From assembly GCA_963576725.1 (NCBI GenBank), contig OY755241.1:60137071-60201070 (forward strand): a stretch of 64,000 bases of DNA, read 5' to 3'. This document shows positions 9,541 to 18,659 of the stretch, in pieces. Within the stretch, counting starts at the first letter, position 1. Every line of letters starts with the position of its first letter. Below the pieces are notes generated by a model that saw only the letters and a program-made list of their open reading frames with translations, did no database searches and was not told the origin of the DNA. Source of the DNA: Azorinus chamasolen. Its lineage: Eukaryota > Mollusca > Bivalvia > Cardiida > Solecurtidae. The position numbers and the translations under genes were made by a program.

Positions 9541-9945
9541 CCTTTTCCTTCATATAAACGCATTTTCACGCATTTACAAACAGAGAACAAACAGATCAGA
9601 CGGCTCGTATTGGAGTCGTCAGATCAGGGTCTGATGCATTTGATTTTTAGATAATATATAGATATGGTTCCATGCTTATAAAACGTTTTAGTTGAGAATG
9701 AGTTCGTTCTCAAGTTTTTGATTGGCCAGATTTGAGCCTTTGGCTCAAATCTGGCCAATCAAAAGCTTGAGAACAGACTCAGACTCAACAAAAAAAGCTT
9801 TATAAGCATGGACCCTGATTCTACAGATGTTGTCAAAGCAACACATTTCCTTGAATCCTTTGAAAAGTTACATTCTAAAATTCTGCTAGTAAATATTCAC
9901 GATGTCACTATTTCTTACAAGAATATTGGACAGTGACATGCTGGA
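9541..9945. mobile_element. palB MITE with nested foldback H
   Basis: CTTTTCCTTCATATAAACGC opens the copy and the hairpin ends in TGATGCATTTGATT. The flank is interrupted at 9670 and resumes CCTGATTCTACAGATG at about 9813. The right end is decayed. Confidence 0.55.
9670..9811. repeat. Foldback element (type H), copy 2
   Basis: A 142-bp near-perfect foldback from CCATGCTTATAAAACG to CTTTATAAGCATGG with apex TTGAGCCTTTGGCTCAA. This is the fuller copy and defines the element ends seen in copy 1. Confidence 0.75.
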
Positions 9946-9964
9946 TAATTTACAAAGCCCCTAC

Positions 9965-10061
9965 CTTTTCTGTAACGTTGGTCAAATATCTTCCAAAAAA
10001 TCTTTCCAAATGTCATGAGTGTATCGGAATCGTATTTCACATAAAGTCCCAGTAAGGTCAT
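9965..10061 (-). CDS. Candidate exon, copy 1 (hypothetical)
   Basis: On the minus strand a 97-nt open stretch reads from ATG (10061) to AAAG followed by GTAGGG, a good splice-donor context. It encodes MTLLGLYVKYDSDTLMT ... FDQRYRK. The paralogous stretch at 10687-10783 has the same length and the same donor. Of twelve differing codons, six are synonymous, a pattern expected of coding sequence. The downstream flank (10125-10290) is almost identical between copies. I do not recognise the protein. It could instead be a decayed repeat that happens to stay open. Confidence 0.35.
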
Positions 10062-10309
10062 TTCTAGTATTATCAGTTTAAATTTCCATGTGACAGAATC
10101 AATGTAGCAGTACAATATATAGTTTTGTTAAAATACCGTGCTGTTTTATTCCCAGCTTGATGGATTTATACACCAGAATGTTTGTCACTATTGACTAATG
10201 TTGTCCGTTATCTGCAAGAACAATCACAGACAAATCAAAGGGAATTCCGTCTTGTTACACATTTTAGTCTATAACATCATTTTCTTAACAATAACCCATT
10301 TAAACCTTT

Positions 10310-10549
10310 ACACCACTAATACGTCTTTCTATATCTTTACAAACAGAGTAGACCCAGATCAGACGTCTCCTACAGGAGCCGTCTGATCAGGGTCTGCTCT
10401 GTTTGCTTATGGTATAATATACACATCTGATTCAACAGTTTCCACATGAACCAAAATATCCTTTGCACATAAACCATTATAGTAATTCATCTAATGAATA
10501 TTCATGATGTCATTATTTCTTACATGAATATTGAACAGGGAAAGGGTTT
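10310..10549. mobile_element. palB MITE
   Basis: TTTAAACCTTTACACCACT to GAACAGGGAAAGGGTTTA. The hairpin GACCCAGATCAGACGTCTCC / GGAGCCGTCTGATCAGGGTC shows the A·A mismatch. The AT-rich flank contains ATTCATGATGTCATTATT. Confidence 0.7.
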
Positions 10550-10664
10550 ACGTGCAACTGAACTCGCGTTCTGGATAATTCAAATCAGTAGCAGCAGCGA
10601 GATATACTTCGGTGGAGAAATATTGAAGATGTCTCACCTAGATTTTATTAATATGCATCTGGAT

Positions 10665-11032
10665 AATATATATAAAAATCCCCTACCTTTTCTGTAACGT
10701 TGGTCAAATATTTTCCAGAAGGCTTTTCTTAGCGTCATGAGTGCATCAGAATCGTTGTTCACATAAAGTCCTAGTAAGGTCATTGTTTAAACTTCCATGT
10801 GACAGAAACTACTCCATGGAATCAATCACTGTGGTAGAGCAATATAGTGTTGTTAAAATACCGTGCTGTTTTATTCCCAGCTTGATGGATTTATACACCA
10901 GAATGTTTGTCACTATTGACTAATGTTGTCCGTTATCTGCAAGAACAATCACAGACAAATCAAAGGGAATACTGTCTTGTTACACATTTTAGTCTATAAC
11001 TTCATTTTCTTAACGTTAACCCATCTAAACCT
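10665..11032. repeat. Local duplication of 9944-10305
   Basis: The stretch from AAATACCGTGCTGTTTTATT through TAGTCTATAAC is nearly identical in both copies (about 175 bp, few differences), while the exon-like part next to it is more diverged. The copies are about 720 bp apart. Confidence 0.85.
10687..10783 (-). CDS. Candidate exon, copy 2 (hypothetical)
   Basis: Minus-strand 97-nt stretch from ATG (10783) to the donor AAAG|GTAGGG. It encodes MTLLGLYVNNDSDALMT ... FDQRYRK and is colinear with the copy at 9965-10061. It lies in a duplicated block of about 360 bp (10665-11030 matching 9944-10305). No family is recognised. The upstream exon boundary is not visible; ATG may simply be an internal methionine. 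Confidence 0.35.
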
Positions 11033-11088
11033 GCTTTTCACAGTAAATTCGCTCATATAAACATTTTTAATGAATGTGAGTTTTCATT

Positions 11089-11293
11089 TTAACTCTTTCG
11101 CTGCCAATGTCGCATCTGAGATTACCTATGCAAACAGTTTTGATCCAGATGAGACGCCGAGAAATTCGTAAATCTGTTTGTTACTGTGACACTGTTTTTT
11201 TATTTTAAACAGAAATGACGAAATGTAAAAAAATGGAAACTGCAGCAGACGAAAAAAGTTGCAGACGACAAAACTTGGCAGCGAAAGAGTTAT
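11089..11293. mobile_element. palA MITE with collapsed hairpin
   Basis: TTAACTCTTTCGCTGCC to GGCAGCGAAAGAGTTA, with excellent termini. The right hairpin arm is deleted after GACGCCGAGAAATTCG. Both GCAGACGA motifs are present. Confidence 0.75.
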
Positions 11294-11419
11294 GGGTTGT
11301 TTTTGCAAGACTTCTTTGGCTGAAGTTATCTTTGGAAAACAACTGTTGAAGTAAACACTGCAGAGCCTGATCAGAGTGATTCTTCTCGATCAAGCCCTAC
11401 AATGTTTGCCTATGTCCCT

Positions 11420-11648
11420 TTAACCCATTCCCTCATATTGACGAATTTTGACGACTCTGTAGAAGTCACTTTGTGAAATCATTGTGATAAATAGAGCATT
11501 TGCTCCTATAGGAGCAAATGCTCTATTTATCACAATAGTTTCAAACTACACACTTCTAAAATGTTCCTTTTCTCTGGTTAATGCTCCATTTCGGTAGATT
11601 TATTCAAAGAGGTTGTATCTAAAAATAGCCTATGAGGTAATGGGTTAA
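11420..11648. mobile_element. palC MITE, full length
   Basis: TTAACCCATTCCCTCATATT to AGGTAATGGGTTAA. Hairpin arms are perfect around TGCTCCTATAGGAGCA. Very close to the copies at 6611 and 22029. The 11340-11405 stretch upstream is a decayed half hairpin (GAGCCTGATCAGAG). Confidence 0.8.
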
Positions 11649-11689
11649 ATGGTAGGTAGGTAAAATAGGTTAAGTACGCGTCAAAACAA

Positions 11690-11800
11690 AAGTTCGAACG
11701 TTTGTTCTCAGAAAATATCCTTCAGTGTTTCAATGACACAATTAGCAAAGGTTCACTCATTTTGCTAGTCAGTGTACCATCATCGAATCCATTTATAAAG
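11690..11800. repeat. Repeat block, copy 1 of 3
   Basis: TTCAGTGTTTCAATGACACA ... TTTTGCTAGTCAGTG. Matches 12180-12290 and 12297-12400. On the minus strand it reads LTSKMSEPLLIVSLKH, paralleling SLTGKMNGTVLIVSIKH and PLTSKVSGTRLIVSIEY in the other copies, so a repeated exon is possible. Confidence 0.55.
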
Positions 11801-11874
11801 GTCCGAATGCTTATATTCTCAGAAAGTAAAATTAAAACTCGATTATTTGAACATTAAAGTATGTACCATTATTG

Positions 11875-12135
11875 ATGCTTAATGCATGATGAAAGTCAAG
11901 CTGAAAGCTCCTCTAGGAAAGTCATGCTGAAAGCTCCTCTAGGAAAGTCATGCTGAATGCTCCTCTAGGAAAGTCATGCTGAAAGTTCCTCATTATGACT
12001 TTCAATCTGCATTATGCGAACACTCAAATACGTGCCAGTATTGATGCTTAATGCAGGGTGAAAGTCATGCAGAAAGCTCCTCTAGGAGCTTTCAGCATGA
12101 CTTTCATCCTGCATTATGCAGCTACATGCCTACAA
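11875..12135. mobile_element. palD-derived hairpins with internal tandem repeat
   Basis: A 27-bp unit (AAAGTCATGCTGAAAGCTCC plus TCTAGG) is repeated four times at 11893-11985. It is followed by a complete palD hairpin at 12046-12116 (CTTAATGCAGGGTGAAAGTC, apex GCTCCTCTAGGAGC, CCTGCATTA). Termini are not visible. Confidence 0.65.
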
Positions 12136-12179
12136 AACATACATTCTTCATTACTAACATTTCACGGTATCGAGTTTTT

Positions 12180-12405
12180 TACGGCTATCTTCAGTGTTTT
12201 ATGGACACAATTAGCACAGTTCCATTCATTTTACCAGTCAGTGAACCATCTTACCAAAATCAAATCCATTTATCAAAGTTTAAACGTTTGTTCACAGTAC
12301 ATATCCTTCAGTATTCTATTGACACAATTAGCCGAGTTCCACTCACTTTGCTAGTCAGTGGGGCATCTTACCATCAACGAATCCATTTGAACTTTGTTCA
12401 GATGT
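12180..12405. repeat. Repeat block, copies 2 and 3 (117-bp tandem)
   Basis: Two tandem copies starting near 12190 and 12307. Forward-strand frames crossing them are not convincing. The minus-strand frame is the one conserved between copies. Confidence 0.65.
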
Positions 12406-12552
12406 GAGAAATGAGCAAATATAGTTCCAAATAAGATCGATTATCCCATGGAGGCCGATGCGCGCCAGTCACTCACAATTTACCAATAACTCTGTACTTC
12501 ATATCATACAGAGCTACAGACAAAGATACGCATCCTAATCCTAAAATCGTCA

Positions 12553-12647
12553 TTTCTCCAGCAAACCCTATACTGTGACCACTCTTTAGAATCGTCTCTT
12601 AGAGACGATTCTAAAGAGTGGTCACAGTATAGGGTTTGGTAGAAAAA
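12553..12647. repeat. Foldback element (type J), 45-bp arms
   Basis: Near-perfect palindrome TCTCCAGCAAACCCTATACT ... apex CGTCTCTTAGAGACG ... AGGGTTTGGTAGA. A second copy with most of one arm deleted lies at 24649-24711. Confidence 0.8.
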
Positions 12648-12699
12648 TAAAGGAATTATTCTTGAAAATGTTAAAATTACGCATTTTATCTTACTCATG

Positions 12700-13095
12700 A
12701 AAGAAAACGTGACATGCGTGAATATTTATCTGCTGATTTTTTATTCACATTTATTGCATTTGTTCACAGGATGCTTTGGCTCAGGCAGAACCTGTCGACT
12801 CATATCTATATTATTCCATAAGCAAACAGAGCAGACCCAGATCAGACGGCTCCTATAGGACCATTCTGATCTGAGTCTACTCTGTTTTCAAATGCGTGAA
12901 ATGTGTTAATATAAAGGAAATGGTTAATGCCTTTGTAAATACAGCAGATCCAGATCAGACGGTTCGTGTCAGATCCATCCAATCCGGTTCTGCTCTGTTT
13001 ATTGGTGGAATTAATCCAATTCTACAGTTTCTGCCAGGGATACAACACAAAATGATTGTCATTATTTCTTACATGAATATTCATGAAGTAAAGGG
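12700..13095. mobile_element. Two adjacent palB MITEs
   Basis: The first (reverse, about 12700-12922) carries the hairpin AGACGGCTCCTATAGGACC and ends AAGGAAATGGTTAA. The second (about 12919-13100) starts at the shared TTAATGCC, has a decayed hairpin and ends TTCATGAAGTAAAGGG. Confidence 0.6.
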
Positions 13096-13141
13096 CTATT
13101 TGATGCTCCATAATTTACTGGTAGTGCTATAGTTACAGCTA

Positions 13142-13369
13142 TTAACCCATTCCCTCATATACTATTTTAGATCCAACTTTATTGAATAAATGTACCGAAA
13201 AGGAGCATTAACTAGATAAAAGGAAAATTTAAGAATTTTGTAATTTGAAACCATTGTGATGAATAGATCATTTGCTCCTATAGGAGCAAATGCTCTATTT
13301 ATCACAATGGTTTCAGCAGGTGATTTTAAATGAGGCGTAGAAATGCGTATTTATCGAGGAAATGGTTAA
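13142..13369. mobile_element. palC/palB chimeric MITE
   Basis: It starts TTAACCCATTCCCTCATA and contains the palC flank and perfect palC hairpin (TGCTCCTATAGGAGCA). Its right end, GAGGCGTAGAAATGCGTATT to GGTTAA, is palB sequence. It looks like recombination or template switching between families. Confidence 0.7.
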
Positions 13370-13404
13370 ATTATGCAGAATTGTTTTATAGCACATGGTA
13401 AAAA

Positions 13405-13596
13405 ATTACAGTTTGAACCTGTCTGAAGCGGCCATTAAAGTGAGGTCTAAATCAGGATTTTCTAAACAGGTGGTAGCTTAACGCAGAGCAAACGTGACAC
13501 ATATAGGAGCTTTCTGTATCACTTTTGCCCTGCATTAAGCAACCATCTGTTAAGATACATAATTTTTATGTTCAGACCGCTTAAGACAGGTTCTAT
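13405..13596. mobile_element. palD MITE
   Basis: GAACCTGTCTGAAGCGGCCA to CCGCTTAAGACAGGTTCTAT. The hairpin left arm is partly deleted (CACATATAGGAGCTTTCTG). Sequence 13600-14035 holds nothing I can assign. Confidence 0.65.
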
Positions 13597-14039
13597 TGTA
13601 GTAACTTATGCGGATGTTCAGATCAATATCACTATTTACTTGTCATTTGTTGTTTATTACTGTTTATGTATATTTCATACTTTTCAAAGAGTCGTTTGAA
13701 ATAAGTTATGTTGATATCGGAATAAAATTTAGGAGCATTTCGACTTATGTAACTGCAAAATACTTACATTTCACGCTTCTGCCATATAGTTGATAAACTG
13801 AACTTTTCTCTCTTTCTTCGTATTGCTGCTTTTGCTTTCGAAGGAGGATCTCCTAGTTTCAGAATTTATTTATGTTAGAGAATGGGTCTGTTGTAGGTTG
13901 GTTTTGCCTAACGTATTTGTCCTGTCAAGATTTTAACGAAAATCAGATCAATGTTTTTTTTTATCAAATTACACTGCTTTATATCATTTAGATGATCCGC
14001 AAACATCTCCAATACATTATCTCAATGATTTAATCAACG

Positions 14040-14264
14040 TTAACCTTCTACTCCATAAATACGCATTTCTATGCCTTTGCAAATAAAGAAGACTCAAATC
14101 AGACTCATATAGGAATCCTCTGATCAGGGTCTGCTGTGTTTGTTTTGATATCACGTAAATCTGACTTTCTAGTTTCTGTCACGATAAACCAAATGTGTTC
14201 ATAGCGCAATTATGAAAAGTCAGTGAAGATATTCATGGTGTCATATTCAAGGAGTACATGGTAA
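14040..14264. mobile_element. palB MITE
   Basis: TTAACCTTCTACTCCATAAA, decayed hairpin (CTCATATAGGAATCCTCTG), flank to TTCAAGGAGTACATGG. Confidence 0.65.
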
Positions 14265-14514
14265 AAATGACCAGCATGTATATAGTATTACAATGACTGA
14301 CACTGCCATATAGAAACCAACTGTCATACTCGCTCACATAAAGTGTATGGAGACAGTTTAAGCTGCTATATACCAGTACGACCCTATATAAGGCATGTTT
14401 ATTGATAGCGCGAATCAGAGGGGTCTTCCTGTACTTAGGTATTGTATTAGGTACTATACATTTTGTGGTACATTCCTCTTTAAACATGAAGTCAAAATAG
14501 CATCAGTGCCCGCC

Positions 14515-14675
14515 TTTCAAACACAGGTGACAGCTTAATGCAGGTTAAACGCCATGCAGAAAGCTCCCAAAGGAGCTCTCTGCATGACTTTCATCCTGCA
14601 TTTAGCATCTACCTGCCTAAAAAGACCTAACTTGTTCTTGATTAAAATCCCTGTTTCGAGGGGTTCTCCTGTTTT
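14515..14675. mobile_element. palD MITE, left end missing
   Basis: CAGGTGACAGCTTAATGCAG, hairpin AAAGCTCCCAAAGGAGCT, CTGCATTTAGC, and a right end resembling TTTCGAGGGGTTCTCCTG. Confidence 0.6.
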
Positions 14676-14708
14676 TGTAGCCATTTAAGCCATATAGCAT
14701 GTACTGTC

Positions 14709-14913
14709 CAGTAAAGTTCCTCTAATGCGACCACCTAAAAGAGGTATAATTCTCGGTGCTAGATGCAGGTAGTAGCTTAATGCAGGACAACAGTTACGCA
14801 GAAAGCTCCTAGAGGAACTTCCTGCATTACTTTTACCCTGCATTAAGCAACATCCTGCTTATAAAAACACCCGTGTTTATCCATTAAGTGGTCGCGTTAG
14901 ACGGGTTCTACTG
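14709..14913. mobile_element. palD MITE, full length
   Basis: CAGTAAAGTTCCTCTAATGC to GCGTTAGACGGGTTCTACTG followed by TA. Hairpin apex GCTCCTAGAGGAAC. Confidence 0.75.
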
Positions 14914-15002
14914 TACTTTAATACTGCATTAAGCAACCACCAGCTCTTATTATACTTCAAAATTTACTCATTATAATGCCACTATATGCAGGTTTTACTG
15001 TA

Positions 15003-15208
15003 TAGTAGAATCTGTCTTATGCAGCCATTCATTTATTTAAAATGGGAGTCTTAAAATCAGGTGGCTGGCTATGTAGGACAAAGTAATTCATAAAGTTCCT
15101 ATAGGAGCTATATTCTTGCATTACTCTTGACATGCATTGATAATCTATCCGTCTATCAGACACATAATTAAACCTGTTTTTAATGGACGCTTAAGATAGG
15201 CTCTACTG
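15003..15208. mobile_element. palD MITE, full length
   Basis: TAGTAGAATCTGTCTTATGC to CGCTTAAGATAGGCTCTACTG, with TA flanks. Apex GTTCCTATAGGAGC. Confidence 0.72.
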
Positions 15209-15251
15209 TATGTGAAAAAATAACTCAATAATTGGATATTCCATATAGCCT

Positions 15252-15457
15252 TATAACCCCTCGTTCTGCCAATGGTGAGTCTGTAATTACATATACAAAC
15301 ATAATGGATTAAGGTCGGATGGCGAGTAACTCAACATGCCACCAGGGTCCGAACTTTTTGTAACCATTATTCGTTTTCAAACAAAAAGGAAGAACATTCT
15401 AAAATAATTTCGAGCAGCTGACAAATTTTGCAGATATTTTTGGCAACGAAAGAGTTA
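15252..15457. mobile_element. palA MITE, diverged
   Basis: TATAACCCCTCGTTCTGCC to TTGGCAACGAAAGAGTTAA. The hairpin is strongly mutated (GGTCGGATGGCGAGTAACTC). An old copy. Confidence 0.65.
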
Positions 15458-15465
15458 ACAATTTT

Positions 15466-15625
15466 GTTCTGCAGATGCACGTCGGGCATATCTTTAGATG
15501 TCTATCCACTGCTTGTATTGGGCTACAGAGAAAAACGATACACGTGTTCGATATTCTTGGCAAAGACGAGCTTCCAAAATGTACTGGACTGTACCATTAC
15601 TTGTTATGAGCGTATTTGAATCAAG
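15466..15625 (-). CDS. Exon-like block (hypothetical, possibly related to 10.0/10.7 kb exons)
   Basis: On the minus strand an open stretch contains DSNTLIT ... QEYRTR, reminiscent of DSDALMT ... QRYRK in the two upstream candidate exons, with a four-residue length difference. The resemblance is short and could be chance. On the plus strand the block is preceded by TTTTGTTCTGCAG, a good acceptor, so an exon in that direction is the alternative. No domain is recognised. Confidence 0.22.
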
Positions 15626-15644
15626 ATGTAATGTATGCATCGTG

Positions 15645-15832
15645 ACATTAAAACTTCTCTATAACGACCACTAAATTGTGTTAATTAATTGGTATTTTTG
15701 TGCAGGTGGTTGCTTAAAGCAAGGTGAAATTAAAACAGAACGCTCCAATAGGAGCATCCAATAGGCATCCACCTGCCTTTAACACAAAATACTTGATGTA
15801 ATGTAGTGGTCGTTATAGAGATGTTTTACTAT
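15645..15832. mobile_element. palD MITE (ATAACG subtype)
   Basis: Starts ATTAAAACTTCTCTATAACG and ends CGTTATAGAGATGTTTTACT. Apex CGCTCCAATAGGAGC. Same subtype as 16514 and 44590, which share CACTAAATTGTGTTAAT or similar. Confidence 0.7.
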
Positions 15833-15869
15833 ATAGGGGGTCTGGGGGCTTGCTCTCCGGGAAAATTTA

Positions 15870-16015
15870 GTATTGTGTAATTTTGAAACCATTGTGATAA
15901 ATACAGTATTTGCTTCTATGGGAGCAAAATTAAATACTCTTTCATCACAATGGTCTCAAAAGGTATTTTTTACAGAAGCGTCAAACGGCATCAATATTAG
16001 GGAACGGGTTAAAGC
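15870..16015. mobile_element. palC MITE, partial
   Basis: Hairpin GAAACCATTGTGATAAATAC with apex TGCTTCTATGGGAGCA, then AGAAGCGTCAAACGGC and GGGAACGGGTTAA. The long flank is missing. Confidence 0.65.
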
Positions 16016-16039
16016 TTACATGACAAGACAGGACGTTTA

Positions 16040-16142
16040 TCAAAGTCCCCTGCTTGTTAGGGAATCTCATTTTCTAATGCAGTTTCTAACTCATCTCAGC
16101 AAGATTACACTCATTGACAAAACAGTCCAATATCAATCAAAT
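16040..16142. repeat. Repeat block, copy 1 of 2
   Basis: CTTGTTAGGGAATCTCATTT ... CTCATCTCAGCAAGATTACA ... ACAGTCCAATATC matches 16395-16490. On the minus strand the second copy reads an open stretch ALENKEFLTSHE after TCTTGCTAAG. Possible duplicated exon remnant. Confidence 0.5.
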
Positions 16143-16148
16143 GCTATA

Positions 16149-16356
16149 CAGTAGTAGTAACTATCTTACGCGGCCATCAAAAAGAGGCATAATTACGGGT
16201 CTGTAAGGCAGGTAGTAGCTTGATGCAGGGCAAAAGTAATACAGTAAGCTCCTATAGGATATTTCTGCATTACCTTTACCCTGCATTAAGTAACCACCTG
16301 CTTTTCAAGACTCCAATGTTAAATAAATAAATGTCCGCTTAAGACAGGTTCCACTG
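16149..16356. mobile_element. palD MITE, full length
   Basis: CAGTAGTAGTAACTATCTTA to CGCTTAAGACAGGTTCCACTG, TA flanks. Apex AGCTCCTATAGGATAT. It sits between the two copies of the 16.04/16.39 repeat. Confidence 0.72.
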
Positions 16357-16394
16357 TATCTGTTAGATATTCGTGGCAAAGATTCACTGAACTA

Positions 16395-16495
16395 TTTCAT
16401 GACTTGTTAGGAACTCTTTATTTTCTAACGCTGTGTCTATCTCATCTTAGCAAGATTACACCCAATGACAAAAGTGTCCAATATCAAACACAGAC
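16395..16495. repeat. Repeat block, copy 2 of 2
   Basis: GACTTGTTAGGAACTCTTTA ... CATCTTAGCAAGATTACACC ... TGTCCAATATCAAACAC, matching 16040-16142. Confidence 0.5.
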
Positions 16496-16513
16496 AACAC
16501 ATAAATGATAGTA

Positions 16514-16685
16514 CAGTAAAACCCCTTTATAACGACCACTAAATTGTGTTAATCAATTGGTATTTTGGACAGGTGGCTGCTTAAAGCAACGTGAAAGTAT
16601 ACGTTCACATTGCTTTAAACAGCCACATGACATTAACGCAAAATACTTGGTGAAGTTTAGTGGCCGTTATAGAGGGATTTTACTG
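16514..16685. mobile_element. palD MITE lacking hairpin apex
   Basis: CAGTAAAACCCCTTTATAAC to GTTATAGAGGGATTTTACTG, with TA flanks. The interior is reduced to AAAGTATACGTTCAC where the CTCCTATAGGAG apex should be. Confidence 0.75.
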
Positions 16686-16808
16686 TGTGTGTTTTGTACG
16701 CGACAATCCCTCTTCTTGCTGACTTTTCGAAGTGGAATAGTCCTCAAGGAGCCTTTTCGTCTGAGTCTACACTGTTTACAAATACGTGTATACCCGTTTG
16801 CCGATCGA

Positions 16809-17012
16809 TTAACCCTAACAACGCTTACTTTTCAAATGGACTATTCCAAAATTCAAACAGGTCAAACTCATGGTGAATACTTAGCGATTATTCTAATGAA
16901 AAGTGTAACATGACAAACAGTGCACTCCCTGATGAGAGGTCTCCTCTAGGAGCCCTCTCATCTGGGTCTACACTGTTTGAAAATGACAATAGTGACTCGT
17001 GTCCCACACTGC
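16809..17012. mobile_element. palG MITE
   Basis: TTAACCCTAACAACGCTTAC, flank GGTCAAACTCATGGTGAATA, hairpin CTGATGAGAGGTCTCCTC / GGAGCCCTCTCATCTGGG, then ACTCGTGTCCCACACTGCAAGG. It closely parallels 30040-30252. A half hairpin (CCTGATCAGAGGGCGG) follows near 17130. Confidence 0.65.
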
Positions 17013-17243
17013 AAGGTTTCAATAGAACTGTATACAGTAATGTCAGACATTCCTGTTCAACGACAGCGTTTATTCGCTATCAAATGGTACACTTTGCGAG
17101 AGAACTTTGCATGACAAGCAGTGCATACCCTGATCAGAGGGCGGTATCACGTTTCATGCTTTTAAACGATTTAGATAGAACTGTAGTCATGTCAGCCAGA
17201 TGAAGATATTAGTCTAGGTCATATTGTCACTTATATACTATAG

Positions 17244-17433
17244 CAGAACCTGTCTTAACCGGCCACAAAAAGAGGTCTATATAATGATGGGTCTGTAAGG
17301 CAGGTGGTAGCTTAATGCAGGGCAAACATAATGCAGAAAGCTCCTATATGAGATTTCTGCATTACGTTTGTCCTGTATTAAGCAACCACTCCAATGTTAA
17401 CAAATAAATGGTCGCTCAAGACAGATTCTACTG
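17244..17433. mobile_element. palD MITE, full length
   Basis: CAGAACCTGTCTTAACCGGC to GCTCAAGACAGATTCTACTG, TA flanks. Apex AGCTCCTATATGAGAT. Confidence 0.72.
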
Positions 17434-17480
17434 TATATGGACAATAAAGACTGAGACAGTAGTAATGCAATTTGCATAAT

Positions 17481-17770
17481 TTAACCCTGAGACAAAAAAG
17501 TAGTTTTTGTTAGGAAATTCACTATTAATATTTTACCTGATACAGGCGTCTTCTGACAACTTTGAAAACAGAGTAGGCTCAGACCAGACGGCTCCTCCAG
17601 TAGGAGCCGTCTGATCAGAGTCCGTAATCTTTGTTGATGGGATTAAATCAACCTAAGTGTACAGTGTTAACATTGGTAAGACGTGTCTGTGTTATATGCC
17701 ATTATAAAGAAAATAATCTAATTCATGATGTTATTATTTATTGCGTGAATATTCATCTGGTAATGGGTTA
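17481..17770. mobile_element. palB MITE
   Basis: TTAACCCTGAGACAAAAAAG, hairpin GGCTCCTCCAGTAGGAGCC / GTCTGATCAGAGTCC, flank TTCATGATGTTATTATTTAT, end ATCTGGTAATGGGTTA. Confidence 0.6.
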
Positions 17771-17943
17771 CCTATTTGTCTATGTCGTGTTCAGTCTAAA
17801 GGCTGGTGTGCATTGACTGTTTTCCATTATATATATAAATCCCGGCATCCCGTCGGAATAAAAACTGCTTGCAAAGTATATCGAGAGCTAAGTACAACAC
17901 TTCTGTAACTAATATGTATGGGGAAATTCATGATAACCAACAC

Positions 17944-18357
17944 AAACAGGAACGTAGACAAACGGTAACGTAGACAAACAGTAACGTAGACAAACAGTAA
18001 CACATAGACAAACAGTAACATAGACAAACAGTAACCTAGTCAAACAGAAACCTAGACAAACAGCAACCTAGATAAACAGTGACGTAGACAAACAGTAACC
18101 TAGACAAACAGTAACGTAGACAAACAGTAACCTAGACAAACAATAACCTAAACGAACAGTAACATAGACAAACAGTAACATAGACAAACAGTAGACAAAC
18201 AGTAACGTAGACAAATAGTAACATAGACACACAGTAACATAGACAAACAGTAACGAAGACAAACAGTAACATAGACACTAGTCAAACATTAACGTAGACA
18301 AACAGTAACGGAGACAACAATAACCTAGACAAACAGTAACCTAGACAAACAGTTTGG
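17944..18357. repeat. 16-bp minisatellite
   Basis: About 25 copies of AGACAAACAGTAACGT with GTAACCT and GTAACAT variants and occasional deletions. It ends directly in AGACAAACAGTTTGGATCCT, the arm of a palA hairpin (18341-18375). Open frames on the minus strand (repeating SVYVTVCL-like peptides) are artefacts. Confidence 0.92.
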
Positions 18358-18507
18358 ATCCTGATGAAACATCGAGTATATCATCCAACTGTCGAAACAA
18401 AGTAATATATGTTTGTTTTCTTTTCCATTAGGACAACTACCGTGATCCCAAACTGCTTCATTCACTTTCCACTTGTGTCCAGGTGTTTCCTTACAGTATT
18501 TGTTTAA

Positions 18508-18659
18508 GAAATGAATGACGTGCTCCCGGTGTTCATGAGGTTATGCAAAGCATAGCTTTACGAGCAAAGTTGGTGAAGCCCGAATGGCTTCACGTGAATC
18601 TTTTCTCGTAAAGCTATGCGTTGCATAACCTCATGAACACCGGGAGCACGTCATTTATT
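18508..18659. repeat. Large near-perfect foldback, 73-bp arms
   Basis: Arms at about 18508-18580 and 18586-18659 (AATGACGTGCTCCCGGTGTT / AACACCGGGAGCACGTCATT) are separated by a spacer of about 5 bp. Only a few mismatches, one small bulge near GCATAGC/GCTATGCG. GC content is higher than its surroundings. No other copy is seen here. It should extrude or form a long RNA hairpin if transcribed. Confidence 0.9.

Noticed and set aside
17827..18262. Repeating SVYVTVCL-like hydrophobic peptides resembling a membrane protein
   Set aside because: Translation of the 16-bp minisatellite on the minus strand.
17944..18357. CRISPR-like array (short repeats)
   Set aside because: Repeats are contiguous with no unique spacers, and the genome is eukaryotic.
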